The notes: generated by a model not told the origin, from the letters alone. Counted from the stretch's first letter, positions 17,974 to 28,172 are shown. The stretch: DNA of 63,057 nucleotides from Thermodesulfovibrio aggregans (GCF_001514535.1 NZ_BCNO01000001.1:803368-866424), one strand, 5' to 3'. A program made the numbers and translations.

Positions 17974-18677
17974 TAGACCCTGAACGTATCATAGTTGCCC
18001 TTGATTTTTCAAAGAAAGAAGATGCTTTAAAGATTGTTGATGAACTTGAAGGGCTTATTAATTTTTATAAAGTTGGGCTTGAGCTTTTTTTAAGTGAAGG
18101 TAAAGAAATTTTAAATATTCTTAAAAAAAGAGACAAGAAAATTTTTCTTGACCTCAAATTCCATGACATCCCTAATACTGTTTACAAAGCTGTAAAATCT
18201 GTGCTTCAATATGAGATTGATATGCTCACTGTGCATATATCTGGTGGTATAGAGATGATTCAAAAGGCTGTTTTAGCTGTAAAAGAATACTCTTACAAAG
18301 AAAATATTTCACCACCTAAGATTTTAGGAGTTACTGTTCTTACCAGCCTTGATGAAAGAGCATTAAATGAAATTTTCTCTCTTTCAATTTCTCGAGACAG
18401 TCTTGTTAAAAATCTTTCTTTAAAAGCAAAACAGGCAGGATTAAACGGAGTTGTTTCTGCAGTATCTTCAGTAAAAACAATTAAAGAGCTTTGTGGAAAT
18501 GATTTTATAGTTGTAACACCTGGAATAAGACCTAAAAATAGTGATTTTCATGATCAGAAAGTAGTTGCCAGTCCTGAAGAGGCATTTTTACACGGTGCTG
18601 ACTACATTGTAATTGGAAGAGCGATTACCAATGCAAGTTCTCCACATGAGGTAGTTTTTAAAATGATAAACATGTGA
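17970..18677 (+). CDS. pyrF: Orotidine 5'-phosphate decarboxylase
   Basis: Final step of UMP synthesis, cytosolic. The 235-residue protein has Asp11 and Lys34 in the phosphate/substrate region, and the catalytic Asp61-Lys63-Asp66 array in [11 protein letters not shown]. The C-terminal VTPGIRP and YIVIGRAI segments bind the phosphate. It overlaps dcd upstream and the diguanylate cyclase gene downstream by four bases each. Confidence 0.95.
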   Translation: MIDPERIIVALDFSKKEDALKIVDELEGLINFYKVGLELFLSEGKEILNILKKRDKKIFLDLKFHDIPNTVYKAVKSVLQYEIDMLTVHISGGIEMIQKAVLAVKEYSYKENISPPKILGVTVLTSLDERALNEIFSLSISRDSLVKNLSLKAKQAGLNGVVSAVSSVKTIKELCGNDFIVVTPGIRPKNSDFHDQKVVASPEEAFLHGADYIVIGRAITNASSPHEVVFKMINM

Positions 18678-19579
18678 TGAATTTGTTTATCTGTTCAAGG
18701 AAACAAAGAAATATTAGGAAGTTGTCTGATTTTCTAAGAGATGAAGTGGAAAATCTGTTTATTTCTCCCATAAACAATGAAACTATTGATAGAATTTATA
18801 AAAAACAGCCTGATATAATTATTTTAGATGTTTGTGGAAGAGTTTGCTGGAAAATGCTTGAAAAAATTACCAGAGCTCCTTCTTTAAGAGAAATTCCAGT
18901 TATTTTAATACTTGGAAGGAAAAATAAGAAGACTATTGAAAATATTAAAAGAATTTGCAATTTTGAAGTTTTTGATTATGTTACAGAGCCTTTTTTGAAA
19001 TGCGAGATTTTAATGAAAATAAATAAAGCAAAGGAGATTGTAGAGCTTAAAAAGGATTTTAGCAGACTTCTAACAAAAGATCCTTTAACAGGAGCTTATC
19101 AGAGAGGCTTTCTTATGGAAAGAATTAATGAAGAACTTCAGTGGTGCAATCTTTACAAAGAACCTTTAACCATAGCAATGTTTGATATAGATTTTTTCAA
19201 AAAAATAAATGATACATTTGGGCATCAAACAGGTGACAAAGTTTTAATGGAATTAATATATCTTGCTCATAGTAGTCTACCTGATAGGGCATTGGTGGGA
19301 AGATATGGAGGTGAAGAGTTCTGTATTCTTTTGCCAGGTACTGATGAAAATCTTGCAATGGAAGTTTTAGAAGCTTTTAGAGAAAAAGTTGAAAAAAACG
19401 ATTTTTATACATTCAAGGGAGAAAAAATTAAAATAACAATAAGCATAGGATTCACAACATATTTTTGTGAAGATGAATCTTCAGTTGACGAAATAATTCA
19501 GAAAGCAGACTTAGCTCTTTACAGAGCAAAACAGTCAGGAAGAAATAGAGTAATTTTAGAGCCATTTATTGTAGAATAA
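18674..19579 (+). CDS. Diguanylate cyclase with N-terminal receiver-like domain
   Basis: A 301-residue c-di-GMP synthase. Residues 1-125 look like a receiver domain that keeps a central Asp (IIILDVCG) and Lys-less C-terminal loop but lacks the usual N-terminal acidic pair, so phosphorylation is doubtful. Residues 140-297 are a GGDEF domain with FDIDFFKKINDTFGH and the active motif RYGGEEF. The inhibitory RxxD site that normally lies just before the motif is absent. It overlaps pyrF by four bases, an unrelated pathway. Confidence 0.9.
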   Translation: MMNLFICSRKQRNIRKLSDFLRDEVENLFISPINNETIDRIYKKQPDIIILDVCGRVCWKMLEKITRAPSLREIPVILILGRKNKKTIENIKRICNFEVFDYVTEPFLKCEILMKINKAKEIVELKKDFSRLLTKDPLTGAYQRGFLMERINEELQWCNLYKEPLTIAMFDIDFFKKINDTFGHQTGDKVLMELIYLAHSSLPDRALVGRYGGEEFCILLPGTDENLAMEVLEAFREKVEKNDFYTFKGEKIKITISIGFTTYFCEDESSVDEIIQKADLALYRAKQSGRNRVILEPFIVE

Positions 19580-19600
19580 AAGAAAAAAAGGAGGTTCAAA

Positions 19601-20032
19601 ATGAGAGGTTTGGCCTTAATGTTAGCAGTATTGATGATCTTTACTGTTGCCTGTGGACAGTTGCAACAGTCTCACTATGAAGGAGCTGGTGCAGGTGCGG
19701 TTGTTGGTGGAGTTGCTGGGGCACTTCTTGACAAAAAAAATCATTGGCGTGGTGGAGTTATTGGAGCTGCTTTAGGTGCTGTATTTGGTGCAACTATTGC
19801 TGATATTTCAACGCGCGCCTCAAGAGAAGCATACCAGAGTGGTAAGCCAGTTGAATACAGAACTGAAGACGGAAGAGGCTATTACAGAGCAGAGCCTGTA
19901 AGTGATTATTACTACAAAGATCCTTATACAAAATGCAGGAAAGTATCTGAAAAAGTGTGGGAAGATGGCAAAATTGTAAAGGACACTGTGAAAGAGATTT
20001 GTGAGTCTGAAAAACAGGAAAGAACCTATTAA
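19601..20032 (+). CDS. Glycine-zipper lipoprotein
   Basis: A 143-residue lipoprotein with lipobox TVAC (Cys18). Residues about 28-70 form two glycine-zipper hydrophobic segments (GAGAGAVVGGVAGALL and GGVIGAALGAVFGATI) like the Rickettsia 17-kDa surface-antigen family. The C-terminal half is polar, with two Cys and many Tyr. It probably sits in the outer membrane. An AGGAGG ribosome site precedes it. The next gene, pyrE, starts three bases after its stop. Confidence 0.75.
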   Translation: MRGLALMLAVLMIFTVACGQLQQSHYEGAGAGAVVGGVAGALLDKKNHWRGGVIGAALGAVFGATIADISTRASREAYQSGKPVEYRTEDGRGYYRAEPVSDYYYKDPYTKCRKVSEKVWEDGKIVKDTVKEICESEKQERTY

Positions 20033-20034
20033 AA

Positions 20035-20619
20035 ATGAAGGAAAGACTTATCAGGCTAATTTATGAAAAGGCATTTAAATATTCTGAAACCCCTATTTTT
20101 CGCCTTACTTCTGGTGGTTTGAGTAATTATTACTTTAACTGTAAAAGAGTAACACTCTCTTCTGAGGGCATGTATCTTATCGGGAATATTATTTACGACA
20201 TGGTTAAAGATTCCGGGGTGAAAGGTATTGGAGGACTCACTCTTGGAGCAGATCCAATTGCCTATGCAGTAGCTTATACCTCCTATCTGAAAGGCAATCC
20301 CATTGAAGCCTTTGTGGTAAGAAAGAAGGCTAAGGAACATGGCACAATGCAATGGATTGAAGGAAATATTAAAGCAGGAGACAGCGTCATTGTTGTTGAC
20401 GATGTTATCACAACAGGAAGTTCAACAATTCAAGCTATAACAAGACTAAAAGAGGCAGGAGTTTTTGTGAAAAGAGTGGTTGTTCTTGTTGATAGACAGG
20501 AAGGTGGAAGAGAGAATATTTTAAAGTTTTTATCAGAGTGTGGTTTTCCTTCAGACTTGCAGGCTGTAGTTTTACGAGATGATGTTATGAAACTCTATAG
20601 AAGTGAAAAAACAGATTAA
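20035..20619 (+). CDS. pyrE: Orotate phosphoribosyltransferase
   Basis: Joins orotate with PRPP to make OMP, the substrate of PyrF encoded 2 kb upstream. The 194-residue protein has the type I PRTase fold with the PRPP motif VIVVDDVITTGSS, the flexible loop around VRKKAKEHGT, and an N-terminal substrate segment TSGGLSNYYFNCK. It overlaps the next gene by 17 bases. Confidence 0.93.
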   Translation: MKERLIRLIYEKAFKYSETPIFRLTSGGLSNYYFNCKRVTLSSEGMYLIGNIIYDMVKDSGVKGIGGLTLGADPIAYAVAYTSYLKGNPIEAFVVRKKAKEHGTMQWIEGNIKAGDSVIVVDDVITTGSSTIQAITRLKEAGVFVKRVVVLVDRQEGGRENILKFLSECGFPSDLQAVVLRDDVMKLYRSEKTD

Positions 20620-21352
20620 GTTTCAATGTATGATTCAATGCTCCTCTGCCTGTTGCGGAGGAGCAACAATTATTACATTAAAAGAGCTCGACAGATTTTA
20701 TAAAATTTTTCCAATTACATTAGGATTTAGGAAACTGCATCCTTTTAATGACTTTCATAAAGCTTACATAGAAGACTTTGCGATCAAGTATAAAAGTTTT
20801 TACATAATCGGAGATTTTATTGCAGGAAACCGCCTGAGGAAAAGATGTAGAATGCTGAAAGAAGCCCTATGCTCATTACATAATAAAAATAAACCTCTTC
20901 AATGTAGTGTTGTTCCATTTTCAGTTACTTTTCCAGAGAACCTACAGGACATTGTAATAGTGGAAAGAAAAAAAGGAGCTTTTCGGACATGTAAGGGATT
21001 TGATGATAATGCTCCTTCAGTATGGAACGGTGAGTTTACAGATCCAATACTTAAGGAGAATTTTTATGAACTTCGTCAGAATCTTGTTTTTCAGAGAAAC
21101 ATTGTGGAAAGACTCTTTTTTAAATGTGAGAACAGTCCTTTTTTTAGAAAATTTATTACAGAGGAGCAAGGTTTTTTTGAGATTCCAATTATTTCTGATT
21201 TTATTGATGAAGTATGTAATATTGCTCAAGTTGATAAATTTGAATTTGTAAAGATGCAGAGAAGTTTATTTGTTAAAGAACTTACAGTAGGAGGCGTTAA
21301 AAATTCTTTATTTATTGAGGCTTTAAATGTCCTGGACGGGGTAAAAAATTGA
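20603..21352 (+). CDS. Cys-cluster protein of unknown function
   Basis: A 249-residue cytosolic protein. The N-terminal CMIQCSSACCGG and later Cys in RCRMLKEALC and LQC...RTCKG resemble the YkgJ-type cysteine clusters thought to bind zinc or an iron-sulfur centre. The second half is helical with no motif I know. It starts at GTG inside pyrE, so it is translationally coupled to it. Function is not known. Confidence 0.6.
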   Translation: MKKQIKFQCMIQCSSACCGGATIITLKELDRFYKIFPITLGFRKLHPFNDFHKAYIEDFAIKYKSFYIIGDFIAGNRLRKRCRMLKEALCSLHNKNKPLQCSVVPFSVTFPENLQDIVIVERKKGAFRTCKGFDDNAPSVWNGEFTDPILKENFYELRQNLVFQRNIVERLFFKCENSPFFRKFITEEQGFFEIPIISDFIDEVCNIAQVDKFEFVKMQRSLFVKELTVGGVKNSLFIEALNVLDGVKN

Positions 21353-21411
21353 CAGAACTTAGAAAATCTTATTATTATTAAAAATATTCCATCCTTCTCA
21401 GGGAGGTTATT

Positions 21412-22161
21412 GTGGCAGGTCATTCCAAATGGGCACAAATCAAGCATAAAAAAGCTCAAGTAGATGCTAAAAAGGGAAAAATCTTTACAAAGCTTGTAAG
21501 AGAAATCTCGGTAGCTGCACGTCTTGGTGGAGGCGATCCCGAAAAAAATCCTCGCTTAAGAGTAGCTATTGAAAAGGCAAGAGAAGTTAATATGCCTATG
21601 GATAATATAAAAAGAGCAATAATGAAAGGCACAGGAGAGCTTGGAGGTGCTGCATATGAAGAGGTGGTTTATGAAGGCTATGGTCCTGGAGGAGTGGCAC
21701 TTTTAATTGAAGCAATGACGGACAATAAAAATAGAACTGTGTCTGAAATAAGGCATATTCTTTCAAAACATGGTGGAAGTCTTGGTGAGTCTGGATGTGT
21801 TTCATGGATTTTTGAGAAAAAAGGATATATACTTGTTGATAAAAAAACCATAGATGAAGATACTCTTTTATCAGTTGCTCTTGAGGCAGGTGTTGAAGAT
21901 GTTAAAAATGATCCAAAAGAGGAAAACTATGAAATAATTGTCTCACCGGAGAATCTAAGAGATGTAAAGGGTCGTCTTGAAGAGGCTGGTATAAATGTTG
22001 CTTTAGCAGAGGTTACGATGTTGCCTAAAAATTACATTTCCATTGAAGGAGAAGATGCAGAAAAGATGTTAAAACTTATGGATGCATTGGAAGATCATGA
22101 TGATGTGCAAAATGTTTATGCAAACTTTGACATTCCAGATGAGGCAATGAGTAAGGCATAA
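21412..22161 (+). CDS. YebC/PmpR-family protein (translation factor or regulator)
   Basis: A 249-residue member of the YebC family, with the near-universal start [20 protein letters not shown] and the core [23 protein letters not shown]. Members are described as transcription regulators, and more recently as factors that relieve ribosome stalling at proline runs. The start is GTG at 21412 with GGGAGG eight bases upstream. A 59-base gap separates it from the gene before, so it may have its own promoter. Confidence 0.93.
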   Translation: MAGHSKWAQIKHKKAQVDAKKGKIFTKLVREISVAARLGGGDPEKNPRLRVAIEKAREVNMPMDNIKRAIMKGTGELGGAAYEEVVYEGYGPGGVALLIEAMTDNKNRTVSEIRHILSKHGGSLGESGCVSWIFEKKGYILVDKKTIDEDTLLSVALEAGVEDVKNDPKEENYEIIVSPENLRDVKGRLEEAGINVALAEVTMLPKNYISIEGEDAEKMLKLMDALEDHDDVQNVYANFDIPDEAMSKA

Positions 22162-22168
22162 ATATATC

Positions 22169-22780
22169 ATGGAACCATCTATTAGACTAACTTTTAAGAG
22201 AAAATTTATTGCAGGTCTAATAGTAACAATCCCTATAGCAATAAGTATCTTTATACTTATCCAGCTTTTTAAAATTATAGATGGTTTTTTGGGACCAATA
22301 TATGACTATATCTTTGGTAGACATATTGCCGGATTAGGATTTATTACGGCACTTGTACTAGTTTTTGTAATAGGTGTTATATCAACCAATGTATTTGGTA
22401 AAAAACTTTTGGATCAGATTGAGAAATTGCTCTTTTTAAAAATTCCTGTTTTTAAAAGTCTCTATTCTTCATTGAAACAGCTAATAGATGCTTTTTCCCC
22501 TGAAAATAAGACTTCTTTTCAGAAGTTTGTGATTGTAGAGTATCCAAGAAAGGGTAGTTTTGTTTTTGGATTTCAGACAAAGGAATGTGTTTTAGAAGAA
22601 AATGGTAGAGAAAAAAAGCTTATTGCAGTCTACATTCCTACAAATAATTTATATTTGGGAGAAGTAGTACTTTTTGATGAAGAAAGTGTTATTCACACTA
22701 ATGTTCCAATTCAGGAGGGAATAAAAATTATTCTTTCTGGTGGAATAGCAGCACCCCAGATAATAAGAGGTGATAAATAG
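22169..22780 (+). CDS. DUF502 family membrane protein
   Basis: A 203-residue protein with two N-terminal membrane helices (IAGLIVTIPIAISIFILIQL and GLGFITALVLVFVIGVIS) and a cytosolic C-terminal domain containing FVIVEYPRKGSFVFGF and YIPTNNLYLGEVV. This is the conserved pattern of the DUF502 (COG2928) family, whose role is not settled. It overlaps the glmU start by one base. Confidence 0.82.
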   Translation: MEPSIRLTFKRKFIAGLIVTIPIAISIFILIQLFKIIDGFLGPIYDYIFGRHIAGLGFITALVLVFVIGVISTNVFGKKLLDQIEKLLFLKIPVFKSLYSSLKQLIDAFSPENKTSFQKFVIVEYPRKGSFVFGFQTKECVLEENGREKKLIAVYIPTNNLYLGEVVLFDEESVIHTNVPIQEGIKIILSGGIAAPQIIRGDK

Positions 22781-24132
22781 TGGATGTAGTGATTTTGGCA
22801 GCAGGATTGGGAACTCGAATGAAGTCCAAGCTGCCAAAGGTGCTTCACAGGATTTTTGATAAGCCAATCATAGATTATGTTATAGATTCTGCTAAAGAGT
22901 TAGACCCTTCCAGTGTATTTGTGGTTGTTAATCCTTCTTTAAATGAAGTTATAGAGCATTTAAAAAATAAAAATGTGAAGACAGTTTTTCAGGATGAACC
23001 TAAAGGGACAGCTCATGCTTTAGGAGTTGCTTTACCCCATTTAGAGAGTGAAAAAGTGCTTGTTCTCAATGGTGATACACCTTTAATAAAAAGTGATACA
23101 CTTCTTAATTTTGTAAAAGTTTTTGATGAAAACTCTATTGATATGGCAGTTCTTTCCTTTTATCCTAAGAGAGAACACTCTTATGGAAGAATTATAAGAA
23201 ACTCTAAGGGAGAGGTGGAAAAAATTGTTGAAATAACTGATTACTCTGAACTTCAGTCAGATGAAGCAAACAGTGGAGTTTATCTTATTAAAAGAGAAGT
23301 TTTGGAGTTGATTAAAGAGATTAGAGAAAATCCCCGTAAAGGAGAGTTTTATTTAACTGATATTGTAGAGATAGCCAGGGCTAAAGGATATAAGGTAGAT
23401 GCGTACTGCATGGCAGAAGAAGATGAGTTAATAGGAATTAACACTCGTGAGGAACTTTCATTTGCAATGAAGTACTTAAGAGATAGAGTTGTTAAGGAAT
23501 TGATGTCAAAGGGTGTTACCTTTTATGATCCAGACTCTGTCTGGATATCTCCTTCTGTTAAAATCGGGCAGGATACAGTAATTTATCCTAATGTTTTACT
23601 TGAAGGAGATACCAAAATAGGACACAGTTGCGTTATCTATCAGGGAGTAAGAATCCGTAACAGCATAATTGAGGACAGAGTTCAGATAAAGGATTGTACA
23701 GTTATTGAAGGTTCAAATATAAAATCAGGTTCAACAATAGGTCCTTTTGCCCATATAAGACCTGAAAGCGTGATTGGGAAAGAATGTAGAATTGGCAATT
23801 TTGTAGAGGTTAAAAAATCAGTTATCGGAGATTCAACAAAAGCTGCTCATCTTAGTTATATTGGCGATGCAGAAGTAGGTAATAATGTAAACATCGGAGC
23901 AGGTACTATTACCTGCAATTACGATGGCAAAAAGAAGCATAAAACTATTATAGAAGATGAAGTATTTATAGGAAGTGACACCCAGCTTGTGGCACCAGTA
24001 AGAGTTGGGAAAGGTGCATACATAGGTGCAGGCTCTACAATTACAAAAGATGTTCCAGAAGATGCTCTTGCAATTTCAAGAACACCCCAGAGAAATATTG
24101 AAGGTTGGGCAAAGAAAAAGAGGGAGGAGTAA
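22780..24132 (+). CDS. glmU: Bifunctional GlcN-1-P acetyltransferase / UDP-GlcNAc pyrophosphorylase
   Basis: Makes UDP-GlcNAc for cell wall and lipopolysaccharide. The 450-residue protein has the N-terminal nucleotidyltransferase motif LAAGLGTRMKSKLPK at residues 6-20 and NGDTP. The C-terminal left-handed beta-helix has hexapeptide repeats, with the catalytic region GPFAHIRP...IGAGTITCNYDGK. GTG at 22780 is the start. It is followed three bases later by glmS, the preceding enzyme of the same route. Confidence 0.96.
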   Translation: MDVVILAAGLGTRMKSKLPKVLHRIFDKPIIDYVIDSAKELDPSSVFVVVNPSLNEVIEHLKNKNVKTVFQDEPKGTAHALGVALPHLESEKVLVLNGDTPLIKSDTLLNFVKVFDENSIDMAVLSFYPKREHSYGRIIRNSKGEVEKIVEITDYSELQSDEANSGVYLIKREVLELIKEIRENPRKGEFYLTDIVEIARAKGYKVDAYCMAEEDELIGINTREELSFAMKYLRDRVVKELMSKGVTFYDPDSVWISPSVKIGQDTVIYPNVLLEGDTKIGHSCVIYQGVRIRNSIIEDRVQIKDCTVIEGSNIKSGSTIGPFAHIRPESVIGKECRIGNFVEVKKSVIGDSTKAAHLSYIGDAEVGNNVNIGAGTITCNYDGKKKHKTIIEDEVFIGSDTQLVAPVRVGKGAYIGAGSTITKDVPEDALAISRTPQRNIEGWAKKKREE

Positions 24133-24134
24133 TA

Positions 24135-25982
24135 ATGTGTGGCATAATTGGTTATATAGGAGATAAAAGGGCTGTTGAGATAGTGCTTGATGGACTAAAA
24201 AGGCTTGAATACAGAGGTTATGACTCAGCAGGAATAGCCTACTTTGTTGATGGCAGAATAAAAGTTGTAAAATGCAAAGGAAAGATTAAAAATCTTGAAC
24301 AACTTCTGGAACATGAGAATCATCAAGTTTTAAATTCCAATCAGAAACCCTTTGTTGCAATAGGTCATACAAGATGGGCAACCCATGGTAAACCTTCAGA
24401 TGTAAATGCCCATCCTCATTGCTCAGGTGGAATTGCTCTGGTTCACAATGGAATTATTGAAAACTATTCTGAACTTAAAAGAGAGCTAATGCAAGAAGGA
24501 TTTAAATTTACCTCTGAGACTGATACAGAAGTTATTGCCCACCTGATAAATAAATATAGAGCTGACCTAAGTCTTGAGGAAGCAGTAAGAGAGGCAGTTA
24601 AAAGACTTAGAGGTTCCTATGCAGTGGTAGTAATTGACGAAAAAGAGCCTGATAAGATTATCGGGGTAAGAATGGAAAGTCCTCTTGTTGTTGGAGTGAT
24701 GGATGATGAAAAATTCATCGCATCTGATGTACCAGCTTTCCTTAATCACTGTAACAGAGTAATTTTTCTTGATGACGGTGAAATAATTGTCTTAAGAAAG
24801 GATGATTTTAAAATATTTGATTTACAAGGCAAAGAGAAGAAGAAAAAGCCCCAAACTATTACATGGACAGCTTCAATGGCTGAAAAAGGTGGATACAAAC
24901 ACTTTATGCTTAAAGAAATACATGAGCAACCAAGATCCATTGCAGATACAATAAGAGGAAGAGTTCTTCCCGATGGTTCAAGAATAGTCTATAAAGAAAT
25001 TGGGATTAGCTATGAAGAACTTGCCCTTACAAAAAAGATATATCTTGTTGCCTGCGGCACTTCCTATCATGCCTGTCTAATCGGTAAATACATGATTGAG
25101 AGAATAGCAAGAATACCTGTTGAGGTTGATATTGCCTCTGAATTTAGATATAGAGAAGTTCCTTTTGAGAGAGACTCTCTCTTTATAGCCATAACCCAGT
25201 CTGGAGAAACAGCAGATACTCTTGCAGCACTCAGGTATGCTAAAAAATCGGGAGTAAAAACCCTTACTATCTGTAATGTAGTAGGAAGTACTGCATCCCG
25301 TGAGGCTGATGGAGTCTTCTATACTCACTCAGGACCTGAAATAGGAGTAGCATCAACGAAGGCTTTTACCTCTCAAATAGTAGCTCTATATATTTTTACT
25401 TTTGCTCTTTCCAAGGCAAAGAGAGCAAATCCAGCTGATATTAACGAAATTTTCTTAAGTAAGCTTTTTCATCTTCCAACAATGGCAGAGAAGGCTTTAA
25501 AGCTTGAAGATAAAATTCATCAACTTGCAAAGGAAGTTTACAAAAAACCGAATTTTCTATATCTTGGAAGAGGGCTTAACTATCCTGTTGCCCTTGAAGG
25601 AGCTCTCAAACTCAAAGAAATCTCCTATATTCATGCAGAAGGTTATGCTGCCGGTGAGATGAAACATGGACCAATCGCACTTGTGGAAGAGGGATTCCCG
25701 GTTGTTTTCATTGTTTCCGATGATCTATATCTTGAAAAAACACTATCTAATATGGAAGAGATAAAGGCAAGAGATGGTTTTATAATAACCATTTCAAGCA
25801 GTAAAGAAGAAAAACTTAAAAAGTTATCTGATAGATTTATCTATGTGGAAGGAATAAACAGTTATCTTAACACAGTGCTTTTCAGTATTCCTCTTCAGTT
25901 GCTTGCTTATCATGTGGCAATTCTCAGAGGATGCGACGTGGATCAACCAAGAAATCTTGCAAAAAGTGTTACTGTTGAATAA
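24135..25982 (+). CDS. glmS: Glutamine-fructose-6-phosphate aminotransferase
   Basis: Makes glucosamine 6-phosphate from fructose 6-phosphate and glutamine. The 615-residue protein begins MCGIIGYIG; Cys2 becomes the N-terminal nucleophile, which fixes the start at 24135 rather than the in-frame GTG or ATG upstream in glmU. The glutaminase domain has TRWATHGKPSD and ALVHNGIIEN. Two SIS domains follow (CGTSYHA, SQSGETADT) and the conserved end is LAKSVTVE. No glmS ribozyme-like leader is possible in the 2-base gap. Just after the stop a repeat cassette begins. Confidence 0.96.
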   Translation: MCGIIGYIGDKRAVEIVLDGLKRLEYRGYDSAGIAYFVDGRIKVVKCKGKIKNLEQLLEHENHQVLNSNQKPFVAIGHTRWATHGKPSDVNAHPHCSGGIALVHNGIIENYSELKRELMQEGFKFTSETDTEVIAHLINKYRADLSLEEAVREAVKRLRGSYAVVVIDEKEPDKIIGVRMESPLVVGVMDDEKFIASDVPAFLNHCNRVIFLDDGEIIVLRKDDFKIFDLQGKEKKKKPQTITWTASMAEKGGYKHFMLKEIHEQPRSIADTIRGRVLPDGSRIVYKEIGISYEELALTKKIYLVACGTSYHACLIGKYMIERIARIPVEVDIASEFRYREVPFERDSLFIAITQSGETADTLAALRYAKKSGVKTLTICNVVGSTASREADGVFYTHSGPEIGVASTKAFTSQIVALYIFTFALSKAKRANPADINEIFLSKLFHLPTMAEKALKLEDKIHQLAKEVYKKPNFLYLGRGLNYPVALEGALKLKEISYIHAEGYAAGEMKHGPIALVEEGFPVVFIVSDDLYLEKTLSNMEEIKARDGFIITISSSKEEKLKKLSDRFIYVEGINSYLNTVLFSIPLQLLAYHVAILRGCDVDQPRNLAKSVTVE

Positions 25983-26052
25983 ATTGAACTTTGAATTTAA
26001 AATTTTATTCACCCGTTAGGGTTTTTGAATCGCCCTTTGGGCGGTTAAGGCG
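25983..26052 (+). repeat. 7-mer/hairpin repeat cassette, copy 1
   Basis: Two 7-mer units (TTGAACT, TTGAATT) follow the glmS stop. Then come the imperfect hairpin CACCCGTTAGGGT and TTGAAT with the hairpin CGCCCTTTGGGCG. It is sense with respect to glmS and the helicase gene. An AAGGAGG ribosome site for the helicase follows at once. Confidence 0.75.
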
Positions 26053-26070
26053 TAAGGAGGGGTTATAGCC

Positions 26071-28170
26071 ATGAAAGATTTCCCTCTGTCGGATTTAAAT
26101 CCGGCCCAACAAGAAGCAGTTCTTTATTGTGAAGGTCCACTTCTTGTGCTTGCAGGAGCAGGAAGTGGTAAAACTAGAGTTATCACTTATAAGTATGCAT
26201 ATCTCAAAGAAGCAATGGGATTTCACCCTTCTTCCATCTTTACCGTAACATTTACTAACAAAGCAGCTGATGAAATGAAGGAAAGAATTTTTAAGATGTG
26301 CAATGGAAGTCTTAAAAATACCTGGATAGGAACTTTTCACTCTTTATGTGTGAGAATCCTGCGGGCTCATATTGAAAGAATTGGTTACAAAAAAGATTTT
26401 GTTATCTACGATGAAGACGATCAGGCAGGATTGATAAAGAGAATTCTTAAAGATTTAAACATGCACGAAGCTCTATGTAAATGCGTGGTAAATAAGATAA
26501 GTAACTTAAAGTCGAACTTAATTACTCCAGAAGACTATATTTCAACTACCGAAGGATATGAATTTGAAGAAAGACTTGGTAGAATATACATGCGTTATCA
26601 GACAGAACTTCAAAAATGCAATGCTCTGGATTTTGACGATTTGATTCTTTGTGTAATCAGATTATTTAGTGAAAACGAGGATTTACTGAAACGATACTCT
26701 GAGCAATTTAGATATATACTTGTTGATGAATTTCAGGATACAAATAAATCTCAGTATGAACTGTTGCAACTTCTTTGCAAATATCACAAAAATATATGTG
26801 CTGTAGGAGATGATGACCAGAGTATTTACAAATTCAGAGGAGCAAACGTTTTTAATATCTTGAATTTTGAAAGGGATTTTCCACAGACAAAGATAGTCAA
26901 ACTTGAACAGAATTATCGCTCTACAAAGCACATTATTCTGGCTTCTACTGCTATGATTTCAAAAAATCCATTAAGAAAACCAAAAAATCTTTGGACAGAA
27001 AAGGATTGGGGAGAGAAAATTTTTTACTGTCAATTATGCAATGAGGAAGAAGAAGCAAAGTATATTACAAAAATAATTAAAGAACTTTATCTAAAAGGTG
27101 AGTATGAATATAGAGACTTTGCAATCCTTTACAGATTAGTTCTTCAGGCAAGAGCATTGGAAGAGGCTTTACGCATAGAAGGAATTCCCTATCAGGTGAT
27201 AAGCGGAGTTAGCTTTTACCATCGCAAGGAGATAAAAGATGTACTTGCCTATATGCGTTTTATTTTAAACAAAGAGGACAATGTTAGCCTTTTAAGAATT
27301 ATAAATACTCCACCAAGAGGGATAGGAGCTGGAGCTCTACTGAAAATTGAAAATGAAGCTAAAAAACATATGATTTCACTATATGAAGCAATAAAGAGGA
27401 TTATAAAAGACGATTCTGTTGCAAGTAATTTAAAAGAAAAGCTTTTGTCTTTTACCATAATTATAGATGAACTCTCTGAGAAGAACTATCAAGATGCTGC
27501 ATCGATGATAAAGGACATACTGAATCTTACAGGATATCTTGAGGAAATTGAAGAAGATAGGATTCAGAACGTCCTTGAGCTTTTAAGTTCGGCTGAAAAA
27601 GTCTCTGTAAAAGAATTTCTTGATAAAGTTTCTCTCGTTTCAAGCGTTGATACATGGGAAAGGAAGAAAAATGGAGTTTCTCTGTTAACTCTTCATGCTG
27701 CAAAAGGGCTTGAGTTTCCAGTAGTTTTTATAGCAGGATGTGAAGAAGGGATTTTGCCATACTTTAAGGCTCTTGAAGATCCTCTTGAATTACAGGAAGA
27801 AAGAAGACTTTTTTATGTGGGAATGACAAGGGCAAAGAATCTCCTGTTTATTACAAGTGCAAAACAGAGAAAGCTTTATTCAAAAGTTCAAAAGCAAGAG
27901 CCATCCAGCTTTATCAAAGACATCCCATCTGAATACTGTACATGTATTAGAAAGGATTACTCTACATTTACGCCACATAAAAAAGAGGTTGAGACACCGA
28001 AGGTTAAGCCTCCGTTTGTGATAGGATGTAAGGTTAAACATCCAACATGGGGGATTGGAGTTGTCAGGGACTATTATGGTGAAGGAGAGGATTTAAAGGT
28101 TGTTGTTAACTTTCCCGGAATAGGGGTTAAAAAATTAGCCCCAAAAATTGTAAACTTAGAGAGGGTGTAG
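26071..28170 (+). CDS. UvrD/Rep/PcrA-type superfamily 1 DNA helicase
   Basis: A 699-residue 3'-5' helicase for repair or replication restart. It has the Q motif LNPAQQEAV, Walker A GAGSGKT near residue 30, motif Ia FTVTFTNKAADEMKER, DExx box YILVDEFQDTN, GDDDQSIYKFRGA, LEQNYRS, and motifs V-VI (LLTLHAAKGLEFPVVF, RRLFYVGMTRA). The C-terminal segment GCKVKHPTWGIGVV is the PcrA/UvrD-type Tudor-like tail. Whether it is PcrA or UvrD proper cannot be told by eye. Its leader is the repeat cassette. Confidence 0.94.
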   Translation: MKDFPLSDLNPAQQEAVLYCEGPLLVLAGAGSGKTRVITYKYAYLKEAMGFHPSSIFTVTFTNKAADEMKERIFKMCNGSLKNTWIGTFHSLCVRILRAHIERIGYKKDFVIYDEDDQAGLIKRILKDLNMHEALCKCVVNKISNLKSNLITPEDYISTTEGYEFEERLGRIYMRYQTELQKCNALDFDDLILCVIRLFSENEDLLKRYSEQFRYILVDEFQDTNKSQYELLQLLCKYHKNICAVGDDDQSIYKFRGANVFNILNFERDFPQTKIVKLEQNYRSTKHIILASTAMISKNPLRKPKNLWTEKDWGEKIFYCQLCNEEEEAKYITKIIKELYLKGEYEYRDFAILYRLVLQARALEEALRIEGIPYQVISGVSFYHRKEIKDVLAYMRFILNKEDNVSLLRIINTPPRGIGAGALLKIENEAKKHMISLYEAIKRIIKDDSVASNLKEKLLSFTIIIDELSEKNYQDAASMIKDILNLTGYLEEIEEDRIQNVLELLSSAEKVSVKEFLDKVSLVSSVDTWERKKNGVSLLTLHAAKGLEFPVVFIAGCEEGILPYFKALEDPLELQEERRLFYVGMTRAKNLLFITSAKQRKLYSKVQKQEPSSFIKDIPSEYCTCIRKDYSTFTPHKKEVETPKVKPPFVIGCKVKHPTWGIGVVRDYYGEGEDLKVVVNFPGIGVKKLAPKIVNLERV

Positions 28171-28172
28171 AG

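Noticed and set aside
24105..24134. Ten-residue N-terminal extension of GlmS
   Set aside because: GlmS needs Cys directly after the initiator Met. The ATG at 24135 gives MCGIIGYIG and has GGAGGAG upstream.
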